Shown here piece after piece: positions 31,694 through 40,920 of a stretch of DNA of 64,000 bases; position 1 is the first letter of the stretch; each line of letters starts with the position of its first letter. The stretch comes from JAGWNR01 sp964565685. GTDB lineage: Bacteria > Patescibacteriota > Minisyncoccia > Phycocordibacterales > PALSA-1337. Location of the stretch: assembly GCA_964565685.1 (NCBI GenBank), contig CAZMFR010000004.1, positions 8,769 to 72,768 of the forward strand. The letters are read 5' to 3'. The notes under the pieces were generated by a model that saw only the letters and a list, made by a program, of their open reading frames with translations, was not told the DNA's origin and did no database searches. The translations under genes were made by a program, and so were the position numbers.

Positions 31694-31725
31694 CGGCGTT
31701 CCCAAAAAGGAGCGCTGTTTTATTT
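31694..31725 (+). terminator. Intrinsic terminator
   Basis: CGGCGTTCC and GGAGCGCTG pair over nine positions with two G-U, followed by TTTTATTT. The T-run also overlaps the -35 element (TTTACA) of yebC. Confidence 0.8.
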
Positions 31726-31756
31726 ACAAAGACATTTTTCGGAGTATAATACCAAC

Positions 31757-32287
31757 ATGTCCGGACATAATAAATTCTCAAAAATAAAGCACTTGAAGGC
31801 AAAGACCGACGCGCAAAAGAGCAAGGTTTTTTCAAAGATGGTCAAGCTAGTGACAACAGAGGTGAAAAAGGCCAAGGGCATTTTGACTTCCCCTGGTGTG
31901 ATCGCAGCCATCGAACGCGCTCGCAAGGAGAACGTGCCAAACGACACGATTGATCGTGCAATTAAAAAAGCCACCACAGACAATGGTGCCGAGATGGAAA
32001 ATATAGTCTATGAGGCCTATGGTCCTGGTGGCATAGCCATTATGATCAATATACTGACTGACAATCGAAACAAGGCCGCACAGGAGATAAAGCATATCCT
32101 GTCGAGCAATGGCACTACCCTGGCCGCTCCAGGGTCCGCTAGCTGGGCTTTTACAAAGACTCACGATGGTTGGCAAGCCAATAGCACCATGCCGCTCGAA
32201 GATGCCGATATCGAAAAACTAGAGAAGCTCGTTGAAGATCTCGAGGCAAACGACGATGTGCAGGACGTATTCACGAACGCGGAATAG
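31757..32287 (+). CDS. YebC/PmpR-family protein, short form
   Basis: Family roles are transcription regulation or, for YebC1, relief of ribosome stalling. Starts MSGHNKFSKIKHLKAKTDAQ (family norm: SGHSKWxxIKHKK) with RARKENVPNDTIDRAIKK and YEAYGPGGIAIMINILTDN. At 176 residues it lacks about 60 found in standard YebC; the loss is in the centre, after GSASWAF. It has a near-consensus promoter, TTTACA-16-TATAAT, ending 6 nt before ATG. ruvC follows, as in many bacteria, but with its own promoter. Confidence 0.92.
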   Translation: MSGHNKFSKIKHLKAKTDAQKSKVFSKMVKLVTTEVKKAKGILTSPGVIAAIERARKENVPNDTIDRAIKKATTDNGAEMENIVYEAYGPGGIAIMINILTDNRNKAAQEIKHILSSNGTTLAAPGSASWAFTKTHDGWQANSTMPLEDADIEKLEKLVEDLEANDDVQDVFTNAE

Positions 32288-32425
32288 TTGAACATACCAA
32301 CGAAAAAGCATATAGTTCATATGTTCCTTGTGTACTGGCCCGGTCTTGGAACGGACAGAAATAGGGCTATATCTGTGCTAGGCGTCCTATGTACAGAAAT
32401 AAACGTATGGACGCAAATAAACCCG

Positions 32426-32455
32426 ACCCCAGGAACGTAATGTTTCTGGGGTTGT
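32426..32455 (+). terminator. Hairpin before ruvC, probable terminator of yebC
   Basis: ACCCCAGGAAC and GTTTCTGGGGT pair (32426-32436 / 32442-32452), with TGTTTCTG after. The hairpin covers the place where the -35 of the ruvC promoter would lie. Confidence 0.6.
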
Positions 32456-32473
32456 TTCTGTTATAATCACATT

Positions 32474-32944
32474 ATGACAATCCTCGGTATAGACCCCGGC
32501 TATGATCGTATCGGCATAGCTATAGTTGAAAAAATCAACGGTCGTAATATCCTGCTTCATTCAGAATGCTTTACTACGAGCTCAAAATTACCTTTTTATG
32601 ATCGGCTTGTAAAAATCCAAGATCGGATCTCGGCGATAATTGCTAAATTCAAACCTGATGTGCTTTCTATAGAAACCCTGTTTATCACAAAAAATCAAAA
32701 AACCGGCATGCGAGTAGCGGAAGCAAGAGGCGCTGTAGCGGTAGCGGCATCAAAAATGGGCATCGAGGTATTTGAGTACTCTCCACCAGAGATAAAAGCG
32801 GCGATCACTAGCGACGGCAGGAGCGACAAGACACAAATGGTAAAAATGATCCCCATTCTCATAAAAATGAGTCCTGGAAAGCGCCATGATGATGAATATG
32901 ATGCCATTGCTGCGGCATTGACCCATTCTGCCAGAAGCCGTTGA
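32474..32944 (+). CDS. ruvC: Holliday junction resolvase RuvC
   Basis: The 156-residue dimeric nuclease cuts junctions made mobile by RuvAB. Catalytic acids: Asp in MTILGIDPGYDRIG, Glu in LSIETLFITKNQK, and the pair in the C-terminal HDDEYDAIAAALTH. TATAAT (32462-32467) ends 6 nt before the ATG, giving a leaderless message. Confidence 0.96.
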   Translation: MTILGIDPGYDRIGIAIVEKINGRNILLHSECFTTSSKLPFYDRLVKIQDRISAIIAKFKPDVLSIETLFITKNQKTGMRVAEARGAVAVAASKMGIEVFEYSPPEIKAAITSDGRSDKTQMVKMIPILIKMSPGKRHDDEYDAIAAALTHSARSR

Positions 32945-32947
32945 TGG

Positions 32948-32956
32948 TTATCCACA
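32948..32956 (+). promoter_or_regulatory. Perfect DnaA box outside the origin
   Basis: TTATCCACA at the end of ruvC, followed by TAGCCCTTGTCC, which resembles a half-site of the 26661 palindromes. A single box of nine bases can occur by chance. Confidence 0.35.
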
Positions 32957-33099
32957 ACTAGCCCTTGTCCAATTATTTATATTTGTTACAAAGTACGGAC
33001 AGAGTTTAGAAAACCATTAAAATCACATGGGTTGTAGGATATGTTTATTATATCAATCTTACCTTGTGGGCTTTCTAACTTTATGAGCTTATAACTACC

Positions 33100-33300
33100 A
33101 TGCCTAAAAACAAAAAAACCAAGCAACAAAATATTTCAATAAACACAGGAGAACCGATCGAGGAAAAAGATTTGGACATGAATCCTGCGCCAGTATTAGA
33201 TCCCCTGTCTGGTCTAGAAGACGATGAAAAAAAAGATGACGATGAATTAGACATAGATGATGATGACATAGATCCATTCAAGGACAAGTGGGAGGAGTAA
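33100..33300 (+). CDS. Hypothetical acidic protein, 66 aa
   Basis: Not recognised. A basic, Lys-rich N-terminus (MPKNKKTKQQN) is followed by a strongly acidic tail (DDEKKDDDELDIDDDDIDPF). Probably disordered, possibly interacting with a basic protein or nucleic acid machine. The weak TATAAC box 4 nt before the ATG is a poor fit for a promoter, and no ribosome-binding site is present. Confidence 0.6.
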   Translation: MPKNKKTKQQNISINTGEPIEEKDLDMNPAPVLDPLSGLEDDEKKDDDELDIDDDDIDPFKDKWEE

Positions 33301-33412
33301 AAGTAAACGCAAAGTGTAAATATCAAAATTTAAAATGACAATGAAAAAAATTCAAATCGCAGATATTTTAATCTTTGATTTTCAATTTTAATTTTTACAT
33401 TGTTTGTCTTGA

Positions 33413-34672
33413 TCATTGTATTATTGTGTCACTGATTGTTATTGTGATGAACCTCTTTTTTCCAACCCTTACCGTTCCGGTTTCTTCTATTTTGAAGTCA
33501 TAATCCGAAACAGTTTCGTTCTTGCCAACATATGAAATAGCATTACCATCTACCAGGCGGCGAAAATCTCCTTTTGACGAAACGATCTTTTCGCGCAACA
33601 GGACATCGACTAGTTTATCGCCATTTTCTGCCGTGGTCTTGGCGGCATCTTCTGGGATCGCGCCTTCTTTGAATATGGAGAAGAACTGCTCGCGCGCTTG
33701 GCTAGATTTTTCCCTGCCATAGACGTTCGCCACAATTTCCTCGGCCAATCTGGCTTTGAAATCGCGCGGATTAGAGCCGTTCTTCATTTTTTCTTTCATC
33801 GACTCTATCTCATTCATCGGTACATCGGTTAGAAGCTCAAAACCAGTGGCGATGAGTCCATCCGACCAGCTCATGACCTTGCCGAACATATCAGTGGATG
33901 TCTGATCTAAACTAACCATATTGCCTTCTGTTTTCCCCATTTTCTTGCCGCTTTGATCGACCAGAAGCTTTGTGGTCAAGACGAATTTATCCTTGCCAGA
34001 CAAAGCTTTGACCAGATCTCTCCCCGCGAGCATGTTAAAAGTCTGGTCATTGCCGCCGATCTCGCCGTCGACATCCATCGCCACGCTGTCATAACCTTGC
34101 ATCAATGGATATAAAAATTCGTGCAAGTAGACCGGCTTGCCTTCGCTCATCCTCTTTTCGAACATGTCTCTCTTTAACATCTGGTCGACGGTCGTATGCG
34201 AAGCCAGCTTGACCACATCTTCGAAAGAAAGCTTGCCCAACCACTTCGAGTTAAATCTTATTTCCGCTTTGTTGTAGCCACTGAAATCTATAAAATGCCC
34301 GGCCTGCTCTTTGTATTTCTTGCAATTATTCAGGACTTCGGCGCGAGTCAATTGTTTTCTGGCGGCTGTTTTATCCGTAGGGTCGCCTATCATCGCAGTA
34401 AAGTCGCCGATCAGAAAAATTATTTTGTGACCGAGCTTTTGCAGCTGGCCAAGCTTGCGGATCGGTATCACATGACCCAGGTGGATATTCGGCCCGGTCG
34501 GGTCGACTCCTAGATAGACAGTGAGCCGTTCTCCTTTTTTTAAAGAAGACTTGACGGCTTCTATATTCGGGAAAACATTCTCGACCCCACGAGTTAAAAA
34601 TTCGTTCAAGGCAGAATCATCGGTAACCGGTTGTTTCCCATTCGACAAAGATTTTCCTTTAAATAAATTCAT
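33413..34672 (-). CDS. tyrS: Tyrosyl-tRNA synthetase
   Basis: Attaches tyrosine to tRNA-Tyr. The 419-residue class I enzyme has HLGH in GPNIHLGHVIPIRKL (HIGH motif, about residue 65), FLIGDFTAMIGDP, and KKMGKTEGN (KMSKS-like, about residue 245). The C-terminus (about 345-419) is an S4-like RNA-binding domain (VDVLLREKIVSSKGDFRRLV). This matches the TyrRS-B (TyrZ-like) type. Start at 34672: TAAAGT ends 6 nt upstream, consistent with leaderless expression. Confidence 0.95.
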   Translation of the reverse strand: MNLFKGKSLSNGKQPVTDDSALNEFLTRGVENVFPNIEAVKSSLKKGERLTVYLGVDPTGPNIHLGHVIPIRKLGQLQKLGHKIIFLIGDFTAMIGDPTDKTAARKQLTRAEVLNNCKKYKEQAGHFIDFSGYNKAEIRFNSKWLGKLSFEDVVKLASHTTVDQMLKRDMFEKRMSEGKPVYLHEFLYPLMQGYDSVAMDVDGEIGGNDQTFNMLAGRDLVKALSGKDKFVLTTKLLVDQSGKKMGKTEGNMVSLDQTSTDMFGKVMSWSDGLIATGFELLTDVPMNEIESMKEKMKNGSNPRDFKARLAEEIVANVYGREKSSQAREQFFSIFKEGAIPEDAAKTTAENGDKLVDVLLREKIVSSKGDFRRLVDGNAISYVGKNETVSDYDFKIEETGTVRVGKKRFITITISDTIIQ

Positions 34673-34732
34673 GCCAATACTTTATCACAGACCGGTTTTT
34701 TAGACGAGAACACAATGTGCTATAATTTTAGA

Positions 34733-37372
34733 ATGTCGTTTAAAAAAAGCGTCTCCCGATGGTGGCACCGTGTGACTCGTATGGAAAAAAGACATTGGAA
34801 AGGACTGATTTTCAGTGTCTTTTCGCTTGTTCTGATCGTTGGCGGGTTGGTTATAATATGGATTTCTACCTTGCAGATTCCGGATCTATCTTCTTTTGAG
34901 ACGCGCCAAATATCTCAATCGACAAAGATATACGACAGAACCGGCACGGTGCTTTTATATGACGTGAATGCTGGTTCAAAGAGGACCGTTGTGCCATTAT
35001 CATCCATTTCTCCATACATTCAGGACGCCACCATAGCCATCGAGGACGAAAATTTCTACAGTCATGGTGGCATTGATGTAAAATCAATTTTCCGTGCCTT
35101 GTTGACCGATTTAACCCACGGAGGAGTAAAGCAGGGAGCTTCAACCATCACTCAACAGGTGATAAAAAACGCTATTTTAACTAGTTCACAGACTTTTACA
35201 AGAAAGATCGAGGAGGCCATACTCGCCATAAAACTAGAGCATGCGATGACCAAGGATCAGATCCTAGAAACATATCTGAACGAGGCGCCGTATGGTGGAA
35301 ATATCTATGGAGTTGAAGAGGTAAGCGAAACGTTTTTTGGAGTGTCGGCTTCTAGCACAGATATCGCCGAGGCGGCATATCTGGCGGCAGTGCTACAGGC
35401 ACCGACTTATTATTCCCCTTATGGATCGAACAAAAGCGCTCTCGATGCTCGCCAACATTTGGTTTTGGAAAAGATGAAAGAAAATAATTTTATAACCGCT
35501 GACCAATACAAAGCGGCTATGGCTGAAAACGTCACGTTTTTAGAAAAAAGCTTAAGCGCAATCCGTGCTCCGCACTTTGTGATGTATGTAATCAATGAGC
35601 TCATAGATCAATATGGCGAGGATATGGTTGAAAACGGCGGATTAAAGGTGACAACGACTCTCAATTACGATATGCAATCGAAGGCGGAAGATGTGATATC
35701 GAAGTTCGCTCCTACATTACAGTCGAATTTTGACGCCAGCAATACTGCTATGGTCGCCATAGACCCAAAAACCGGAGACATCCTGTCGATGGTCGGGTCG
35801 AGCAATTATTTCGATAGTTCGATCAATGGAAGCTTCAATGTCGCCACCGCATTGCGCCAGCCGGGCTCGACTTTCAAACCGTTTGTCTACGCGACCGCCT
35901 TCGAAGAGGGCTTCACACCCGATACAGAGCTTTGGGATATACCAACCCAATTCTCGCCGCAATGCAATCCTGATGGGACGACAAAAGACCCGAATGCCAG
36001 TTCGACACAAATATGTTATTCGCCTGCCGAGTATGACAGTACTTATGATGGACCAGTCACGGCACGCTATGCTCTACCACAGTCGAGAAATATCCCTGCT
36101 GTGGAGATGCTCTATCTCGCTGGCATGAAGCAATCAATAGACACGGCTGAGGCGATGGGTATCACTACACTGACCGACACCTCGAACTATGGTTTGTCTC
36201 TCGTTCTTGGAGGTGGTGACGTCACCTTGCTCGACCTTACTAGCGCCTACGGAGTCTTTGCAAATGACGGCATCAGAAATCCATATAGGTCCATACTAGA
36301 AGTCGATGACAGCCAGGGTAACATACTCGAACAGGCATCATTGAATCCAATACAAGTCATACCAGCCCAGCAAGCACGACAGATAAACCAGATCCTTTCC
36401 GATCAAACCAATGGTATGCATAGTATCGACGCCTTGACGGCTCCATTGGATAGACAGATCGCTGTCAAAACAGGCACCACCAACAACTACCGCGACGTTT
36501 GGACAATGGGTTATACACCAGACATCTCTGTCGGTTTCTGGGCTGGGAATAATAACAACGCACCTATGAACGACGCAATTTCTACACTTATAATCACACC
36601 TGTTTGGGCGGCTTTTATGACAGAGATAAATGATTCTGTGCCAAAGAACGATTTTGTCGCTCCAAACCCAGAGCCAACGAATCTAAAACCAACTCTGCGC
36701 GGCATTTGGCAGGGCGGTGCTTCCTATTTCATCGATACTGTCTCTAACAAAGTAGCGACACAGTACACCCCGCAACAAACAACAAAAGAGATAGTCTTCC
36801 CGAGCGTACACAATCCTCTACAATGGATAGATAAAAGCAATCCACAAGGACCAATCCCGACCGATCCCCAAAATGACCCTCAGTATGCAAATTGGGAGTA
36901 CTCGGTCAGACAATGGTTTGCTAACTATCAAAAAACCCACCCAGAATTTGTCGAGACAAATGATTTCACTGCGCCAACAGCCACAGATGACGTCCATGTG
37001 CCAGCAAATTTTCCTGTCGTATCGATAGTTTCTCCGTCAAGCGGAACAGACATCGATCCGGATAGCCGCGTGACTGTCTCCATAAGCACAACGGGGCCAT
37101 ATCCCATACAAAAAGCGGATCTGTATATAAACGGGAATTATATTACCTCTAACACCATATCACCATTTAACATGAGCTTTACCCCAAATGATATCTCCGG
37201 CATACAGCAAAATAATTCATTAGAAGTCCTAGTGCACGATTCTGTTTTTGACCAAGGATCGGCCACAACGACTTTCGCAATCATACCAATGTCAAACACA
37301 AGTCAGAACAGCCAGATTGATCAGAGTTCGACAACAGAAGACCAAGGATCTAGCACAAACAATAATATATAA
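34733..37372 (+). CDS. Class A penicillin-binding protein (PBP1A-like)
   Basis: Bifunctional peptidoglycan synthase of 879 residues with one N-terminal membrane helix (about 27-48). The glycosyltransferase domain has AIEDENFYSHGGIDVKS and GASTITQQVIKN. The transpeptidase has the catalytic Ser in RQPGSTFKPFVY, SRN in QSRNIPAVEML, and KTGT in AVKTGTTNNYRD. A C-terminal Ig-like domain (about 765-855: VVSIVSPSSGTDIDPDSRV) and a Ser/Thr tail follow. The start is 34733, since TATAAT (34721-34726) ends 6 nt before it; an earlier in-frame ATG overlaps the promoter. Confidence 0.95.
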   Translation: MSFKKSVSRWWHRVTRMEKRHWKGLIFSVFSLVLIVGGLVIIWISTLQIPDLSSFETRQISQSTKIYDRTGTVLLYDVNAGSKRTVVPLSSISPYIQDATIAIEDENFYSHGGIDVKSIFRALLTDLTHGGVKQGASTITQQVIKNAILTSSQTFTRKIEEAILAIKLEHAMTKDQILETYLNEAPYGGNIYGVEEVSETFFGVSASSTDIAEAAYLAAVLQAPTYYSPYGSNKSALDARQHLVLEKMKENNFITADQYKAAMAENVTFLEKSLSAIRAPHFVMYVINELIDQYGEDMVENGGLKVTTTLNYDMQSKAEDVISKFAPTLQSNFDASNTAMVAIDPKTGDILSMVGSSNYFDSSINGSFNVATALRQPGSTFKPFVYATAFEEGFTPDTELWDIPTQFSPQCNPDGTTKDPNASSTQICYSPAEYDSTYDGPVTARYALPQSRNIPAVEMLYLAGMKQSIDTAEAMGITTLTDTSNYGLSLVLGGGDVTLLDLTSAYGVFANDGIRNPYRSILEVDDSQGNILEQASLNPIQVIPAQQARQINQILSDQTNGMHSIDALTAPLDRQIAVKTGTTNNYRDVWTMGYTPDISVGFWAGNNNNAPMNDAISTLIITPVWAAFMTEINDSVPKNDFVAPNPEPTNLKPTLRGIWQGGASYFIDTVSNKVATQYTPQQTTKEIVFPSVHNPLQWIDKSNPQGPIPTDPQNDPQYANWEYSVRQWFANYQKTHPEFVETNDFTAPTATDDVHVPANFPVVSIVSPSSGTDIDPDSRVTVSISTTGPYPIQKADLYINGNYITSNTISPFNMSFTPNDISGIQQNNSLEVLVHDSVFDQGSATTTFAIIPMSNTSQNSQIDQSSTTEDQGSSTNNNI

Positions 37373-37423
37373 TCACATATAGATATATATGTCGTTGTAT
37401 TTTTAACTGTTTGTTTTCTATTA

Positions 37424-37678
37424 TCACCTTATATCAAAAACCTTTCTCGTTGTCTTCTCTCTAATTTTTTCTAAAAGCGCTTCTTTTTTAAGGAGAACAG
37501 CGCTTTTCACAGCGGGCGATATCCTCAAGAATATCGAGTTGCTCGAGTATGATATTGATAGAGGGTCTAGCTCGAATCTCAAAACCTCTCTGAACGAATC
37601 GGCTACAGCGGTACGAAAAACTATCTCTTCCAGCTCCTTGCTTTTCCATCTTGTAAAAAAAGAGCTTATTCCTATCAT
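37424..37678 (-). CDS. DciA/DUF721-like protein
   Basis: The 84-residue protein has a segment KSAVLLKKEALLEKIREKT and an earlier basic/beta core (SISYSSNSIFLRISPAVKSA) like the DUF721 domain of DciA, the loader of replicative helicase in bacteria without DnaC. The position after dnaN near the origin supports this. It is a short version; identity is moderate because the sequence is brief. Confidence 0.6.
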   Translation of the reverse strand: MIGISSFFTRWKSKELEEIVFRTAVADSFREVLRFELDPLSISYSSNSIFLRISPAVKSAVLLKKEALLEKIREKTTRKVFDIR

Positions 37679-37781
37679 AGTGTTTGTTTTTTATTATAAA
37701 TAAATCGCGAGAATAAAAACTATGACTATCCTGATTTAATTTTAATATTAGGTGTCAGAACTCTTGACTCACTGTGTCTAT

Positions 37782-37825
37782 CCATGCCTGTCGGCAGATA
37801 GACAGCAAGCATGCGGTAGGCATGG
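37782..37825. repeat. Imperfect 44-nt inverted repeat (hairpin)
   Basis: CCATGCCT (37782-37789) pairs with AGGCATGG (37818-37825); CTGTC/GACAG pairs inside. It sits 24 bp past the dnaN stop. A sequence at 63038-63078 contains similar CCAT/CTACC arms. Confidence 0.6.
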
Positions 37826-37848
37826 CACTTTCGACTTTTGATTTATTA

Positions 37849-38952
37849 TCACCTATTCATCGGCATGACTAGGTATCTAAATGACTGATCAGAGTTTGGT
37901 GTGATCAGAAGCGGCTTGTTCATACCGCCGAAATGCAACGATACACTGTCAGAGTCGATGGACTGCAGACAATCGCTGATGTATTTTTGATTAAAGTTTA
38001 TCGTCAGCTTCTCTCCTGTTATAGCCGCGTCAATAGCAGTGGTGTTTTCTCCGATATCGCTGTTTTTTGTCGATAATTCGAATTTTTTCTCTGATGGATT
38101 GATTGAAAAATTGCTTTGATTGAATTTGTCTGAAAAAACATGAGATATCTTCAAGGCATTCATGATGTCTTGTTTTAAACAGACAATCTCAGTGCTATAT
38201 GACTTTGGAATAATCTGTTTATAATCTGGAAAAACACCGTCAATGATTCTGGAAACAAGATATGTGTTCTCAAAGGAAAAAGAAATCTGGTTTTTATCTA
38301 GATTAACCTCTACTTGACCTGTGTTTTCAAGGATTCTTATTATTTCTGGGACTGATGAAAAAGGTATTAGGATACCGCCGAAATCCTTTGTTTTTTTCAT
38401 TTGGATCTTTTTTTCTGCCAATCTAAACGAATCAGTAGCGGCAAAAACGACGAATTCTCCGTCACAATTCACATAAACACTCGATAGCTCAGGTTTTACA
38501 GATGAAACCGATGAGCTGTACCAAACCGACTTTAATCCTTTAACAAAATCTGATCCTTGGATGGAAAAAGTGTTTTTTGATTGAGAATGAGGAATGATCG
38601 GAAAATCGTCTTTTGGTATTGTTTTTATAGATCCTACTGCAGAACCAGCGACTATTTTTACGATACCATCATTAGTTTCGACTTTTACAGCTTTGTTCGA
38701 ATCTGGAATATTAGAAAGAAATGCTGATATAACTCCAGCTGGGATAGCACATGAACCAGCTTCCTCTATTTTTGCTGGTATGATCATTTCAAAACCGAGA
38801 TTAAGATCTGTCGATTTTATTATAATAGAGTTTTTGTCTATCGTCTCAAAAAGCAGACAGGATAAAATCGGCATAGTCGATTGGCGTTTTATAATTCTTT
38901 CTGCTGTGGATATCGCTAATTTTATTTTATTGTGAACAGTTTCTATTTTCAT
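37849..38952 (-). CDS. dnaN: DNA polymerase III beta sliding clamp
   Basis: Ring-shaped processivity factor of 367 residues with three repeated domains. Recognisable parts are the N-terminal MKIETVHNKIKLAISTAERI and TMPILSCLLFETID, IIPHSQSKNTFSIQG in the centre and the C-terminal RYLVMPMNR, whose last residues form the peptide-binding cleft. TATTAT (complement of 38959-38964) ends 6 nt before the ATG, indicating leaderless transcription. DnaA boxes occupy the gap between this gene and dnaA. Confidence 0.96.
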   Translation of the reverse strand: MKIETVHNKIKLAISTAERIIKRQSTMPILSCLLFETIDKNSIIIKSTDLNLGFEMIIPAKIEEAGSCAIPAGVISAFLSNIPDSNKAVKVETNDGIVKIVAGSAVGSIKTIPKDDFPIIPHSQSKNTFSIQGSDFVKGLKSVWYSSSVSSVKPELSSVYVNCDGEFVVFAATDSFRLAEKKIQMKKTKDFGGILIPFSSVPEIIRILENTGQVEVNLDKNQISFSFENTYLVSRIIDGVFPDYKQIIPKSYSTEIVCLKQDIMNALKISHVFSDKFNQSNFSINPSEKKFELSTKNSDIGENTTAIDAAITGEKLTINFNQKYISDCLQSIDSDSVSLHFGGMNKPLLITPNSDQSFRYLVMPMNR

Positions 38953-38984
38953 GTTTATATAATACTTATTATTACTATTATGAT

Positions 38985-39189
38985 TGTGGATATGTTGATA
39001 AGTCCATTATATTATTATTTGTAGCCATTGTTTTTGATATGACGGTGTTGATTAATATCTGAATACTTTTTATAAATATATATTTGTTTTTATTTTTTTA
39101 TAAATAAGCTTTTTTATCTACACTCGAGCACTTTTTAATCACTGGTTTTCAACAACATTTCACCAAACATACGCAATGAGTTATCTACA
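38985..39189. other. Putative oriC, dnaA-dnaN segment
   Basis: AT-rich spacer with DnaA-box-like sites at 38985-38993 and 38993-39001 (reverse; ATATCCACA and TTATCAACA) and at 39114-39122 and 39181-39189 (forward; TTATCTACA). Between them lies a very AT-rich tract (39067-39108) suited to unwinding. Confidence 0.65.
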
Positions 39190-40531
39190 TCATGGCGCGT
39201 ATTTGTGAAAGCTCTTGGAGAAGGATAGGATTTGTCTTTAACTCGTTTTTTATCTTCTCACAAGAATGAATCACAGTGGTGTGGTCTCGACCGCCGAGCT
39301 TTTCCCCTATAGATGGGAAAGAAATATTCAGATCTTCCCGTAAAATATACATTATCACCTGTCTCGGTTTCACAACTTCTTTTTTACGAGTTTTATTATA
39401 TATGATGTCCTCGCTTATATTGTAAAATTCAGCTATTGTTTTTACAACGTCTTTTACTGAAACGTTCTTCTTTGGTTTTGCGCTGTTTTTTAGAAGGTTT
39501 TTTATTTCCATAGCAGAAAGAACGCGCTCTTTTAGCTGGGTTTGGCACACAATGGTGTTTATGGCGCCTTCTAGCTCTCTGATGTTAGGATTTATTGAAT
39601 CTGTCAGGAATTGAATGATCTCATCATTGAGCGATATGTTGTTTGTCAGACATTTGGCTTTTAGTATAGCCATTCTAGACTCTCTATCCGGTTCAGGTAT
39701 GTCGACGATCATACCGGAGGTAAATCGATTCCTGAGGCGTTCCTGGATGCCTGGTATGAAATTCACATGCCTATCTGATGAAAAAACCAGTTGTCTGTCG
39801 GTGTCCTTGAACGTGTTGAACAGATGGAACATCTCTTCTTGGGATTTTTCTGTGCTGGAGAAAAACTGGATATCATCCATGATGATGACGTCGTATTTTC
39901 TGTACTTTTCCTTGAACTGGTTTGCTTTGTTATTTTGGACGGAAGCGATATATTCCATCACAAAACGCTCTGAGGTCAGATAAAAGACTTTTTTACCAGG
40001 AAAATCCTTTTTTATATGGTTCCCCACTGCCTGCATGAGGTGTGTTTTTCCGACGCCGGTCGGTCCGTACACAAACAGCGGGTTGTATGATTTGCCAGGA
40101 GTCTTGACCACCGATCTTGCGGCAGCATGGGCGAGCTCGTTGAACGGTCCGACCACAAAAGAATCAAAAGTATACCGCGGGTTCAGATTATCGTCCTTGT
40201 TTATATAAAAATCATGCAAAGGCATGCTGATCGTTGCCTGTGGGGCCGGTTTTCTCTGATCTGATGATTTTTTGTCCTCAGTTTCCTTTGTGATGATGTA
40301 CTCTAAAGATCTGATCGAAGAGTTCGCCTGGCGGAAAGAGCGCAAAATGGTGTTGTGGTATTTTTTATACAGCCATTCTTGGACAAAATTGTTCGGTACG
40401 GCCAGAAAAACAGTGCCGTCTTCCTGGCGCAACACATTGACTTCCTTGAACCACATAGAATATGTCGATTGCGACACTGAGAGCTCTATATCGAGAAGCG
40501 CCCGCTCCCAAATTTGTTGTAATTCGTTCAT
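39185..40531 (-). CDS. dnaA: Chromosomal replication initiator DnaA
   Basis: The 448-residue AAA+ initiator. Domain I is at residues 1-85 (QIWERALLDIELSVSQSTY); domain III has NPLFVYGPTGVGKTHLMQAV (Walker A), VIIMDDIQFF (Walker B) and FNTFKDTDRQLVFSSDRH; domain IV has the DNA-binding helix LGGRDHTTVIHSCEKI. DnaA boxes flank the gene on both sides, and its 3' end includes one box. Confidence 0.98.
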   Translation of the reverse strand: MNELQQIWERALLDIELSVSQSTYSMWFKEVNVLRQEDGTVFLAVPNNFVQEWLYKKYHNTILRSFRQANSSIRSLEYIITKETEDKKSSDQRKPAPQATISMPLHDFYINKDDNLNPRYTFDSFVVGPFNELAHAAARSVVKTPGKSYNPLFVYGPTGVGKTHLMQAVGNHIKKDFPGKKVFYLTSERFVMEYIASVQNNKANQFKEKYRKYDVIIMDDIQFFSSTEKSQEEMFHLFNTFKDTDRQLVFSSDRHVNFIPGIQERLRNRFTSGMIVDIPEPDRESRMAILKAKCLTNNISLNDEIIQFLTDSINPNIRELEGAINTIVCQTQLKERVLSAMEIKNLLKNSAKPKKNVSVKDVVKTIAEFYNISEDIIYNKTRKKEVVKPRQVIMYILREDLNISFPSIGEKLGGRDHTTVIHSCEKIKNELKTNPILLQELSQIRAMM

Positions 40532-40776
40532 GAAATAAAATTATTAAACCGATTTAAATTAAAAAATAAATACGCTATCAGTATACGCCTGTTTATAAAA
40601 TAGCAAACTTGTGGAAAACATACATATATGTTGATAAGTTGTGGATTATTTCTCTACTAGGCATCATTATTGAAAATAATTCAAGTTGAATTTTTGCGAC
40701 CGCGGTGATCAGGGTAAAAACTTGTGTTTTTGTGCGTCATGCTCTATAGTGTTCATGACTCTATATAAATAAATCG
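40532..40776. other. Intergenic region with three DnaA-like boxes, second origin segment
   Basis: Three sites in one orientation: TGTGGAAAA (40610-40618), TGTTGATAA (40629-40637) and TGTGGATTA (40640-40648), each one or two bases from the TGTGGATAA complement of the DnaA box. The remainder is AT-rich and includes the divergent promoters of dnaA and rpmH. With the dnaA-dnaN cluster this forms a bipartite origin like that of Bacillus. Confidence 0.6.
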
Positions 40777-40911
40777 ATGTCATTCACCTATAATCCAAAA
40801 AAGAGAAAGCGCGCCCGTTCCCATGGTTTTAGAGAAAGGGTAAAAACAACAGCCGGCAAGAACGTCATAAAGCGCCGTCGCGCAAAAGGCCGCCGTAGAT
40901 TGGTAGTATAA
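40777..40911 (+). CDS. rpmH: Ribosomal protein bL34
   Basis: The 44-residue, very basic protein reads MSFTYNPKKRKRARSHGF then RERVKTTAGKNVIKRRRAKG and RRRLVV, matching L34. A TATAAA-like -10 lies 7 nt before the ATG. The order rpmH-rnpA-yidC next to dnaA-dnaN is the ancestral bacterial origin arrangement. The TAA stop is part of the TATAAT box of rnpA. Confidence 0.95.
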   Translation: MSFTYNPKKRKRARSHGFRERVKTTAGKNVIKRRRAKGRRRLVV

Positions 40912-40920
40912 TCACGCGCC

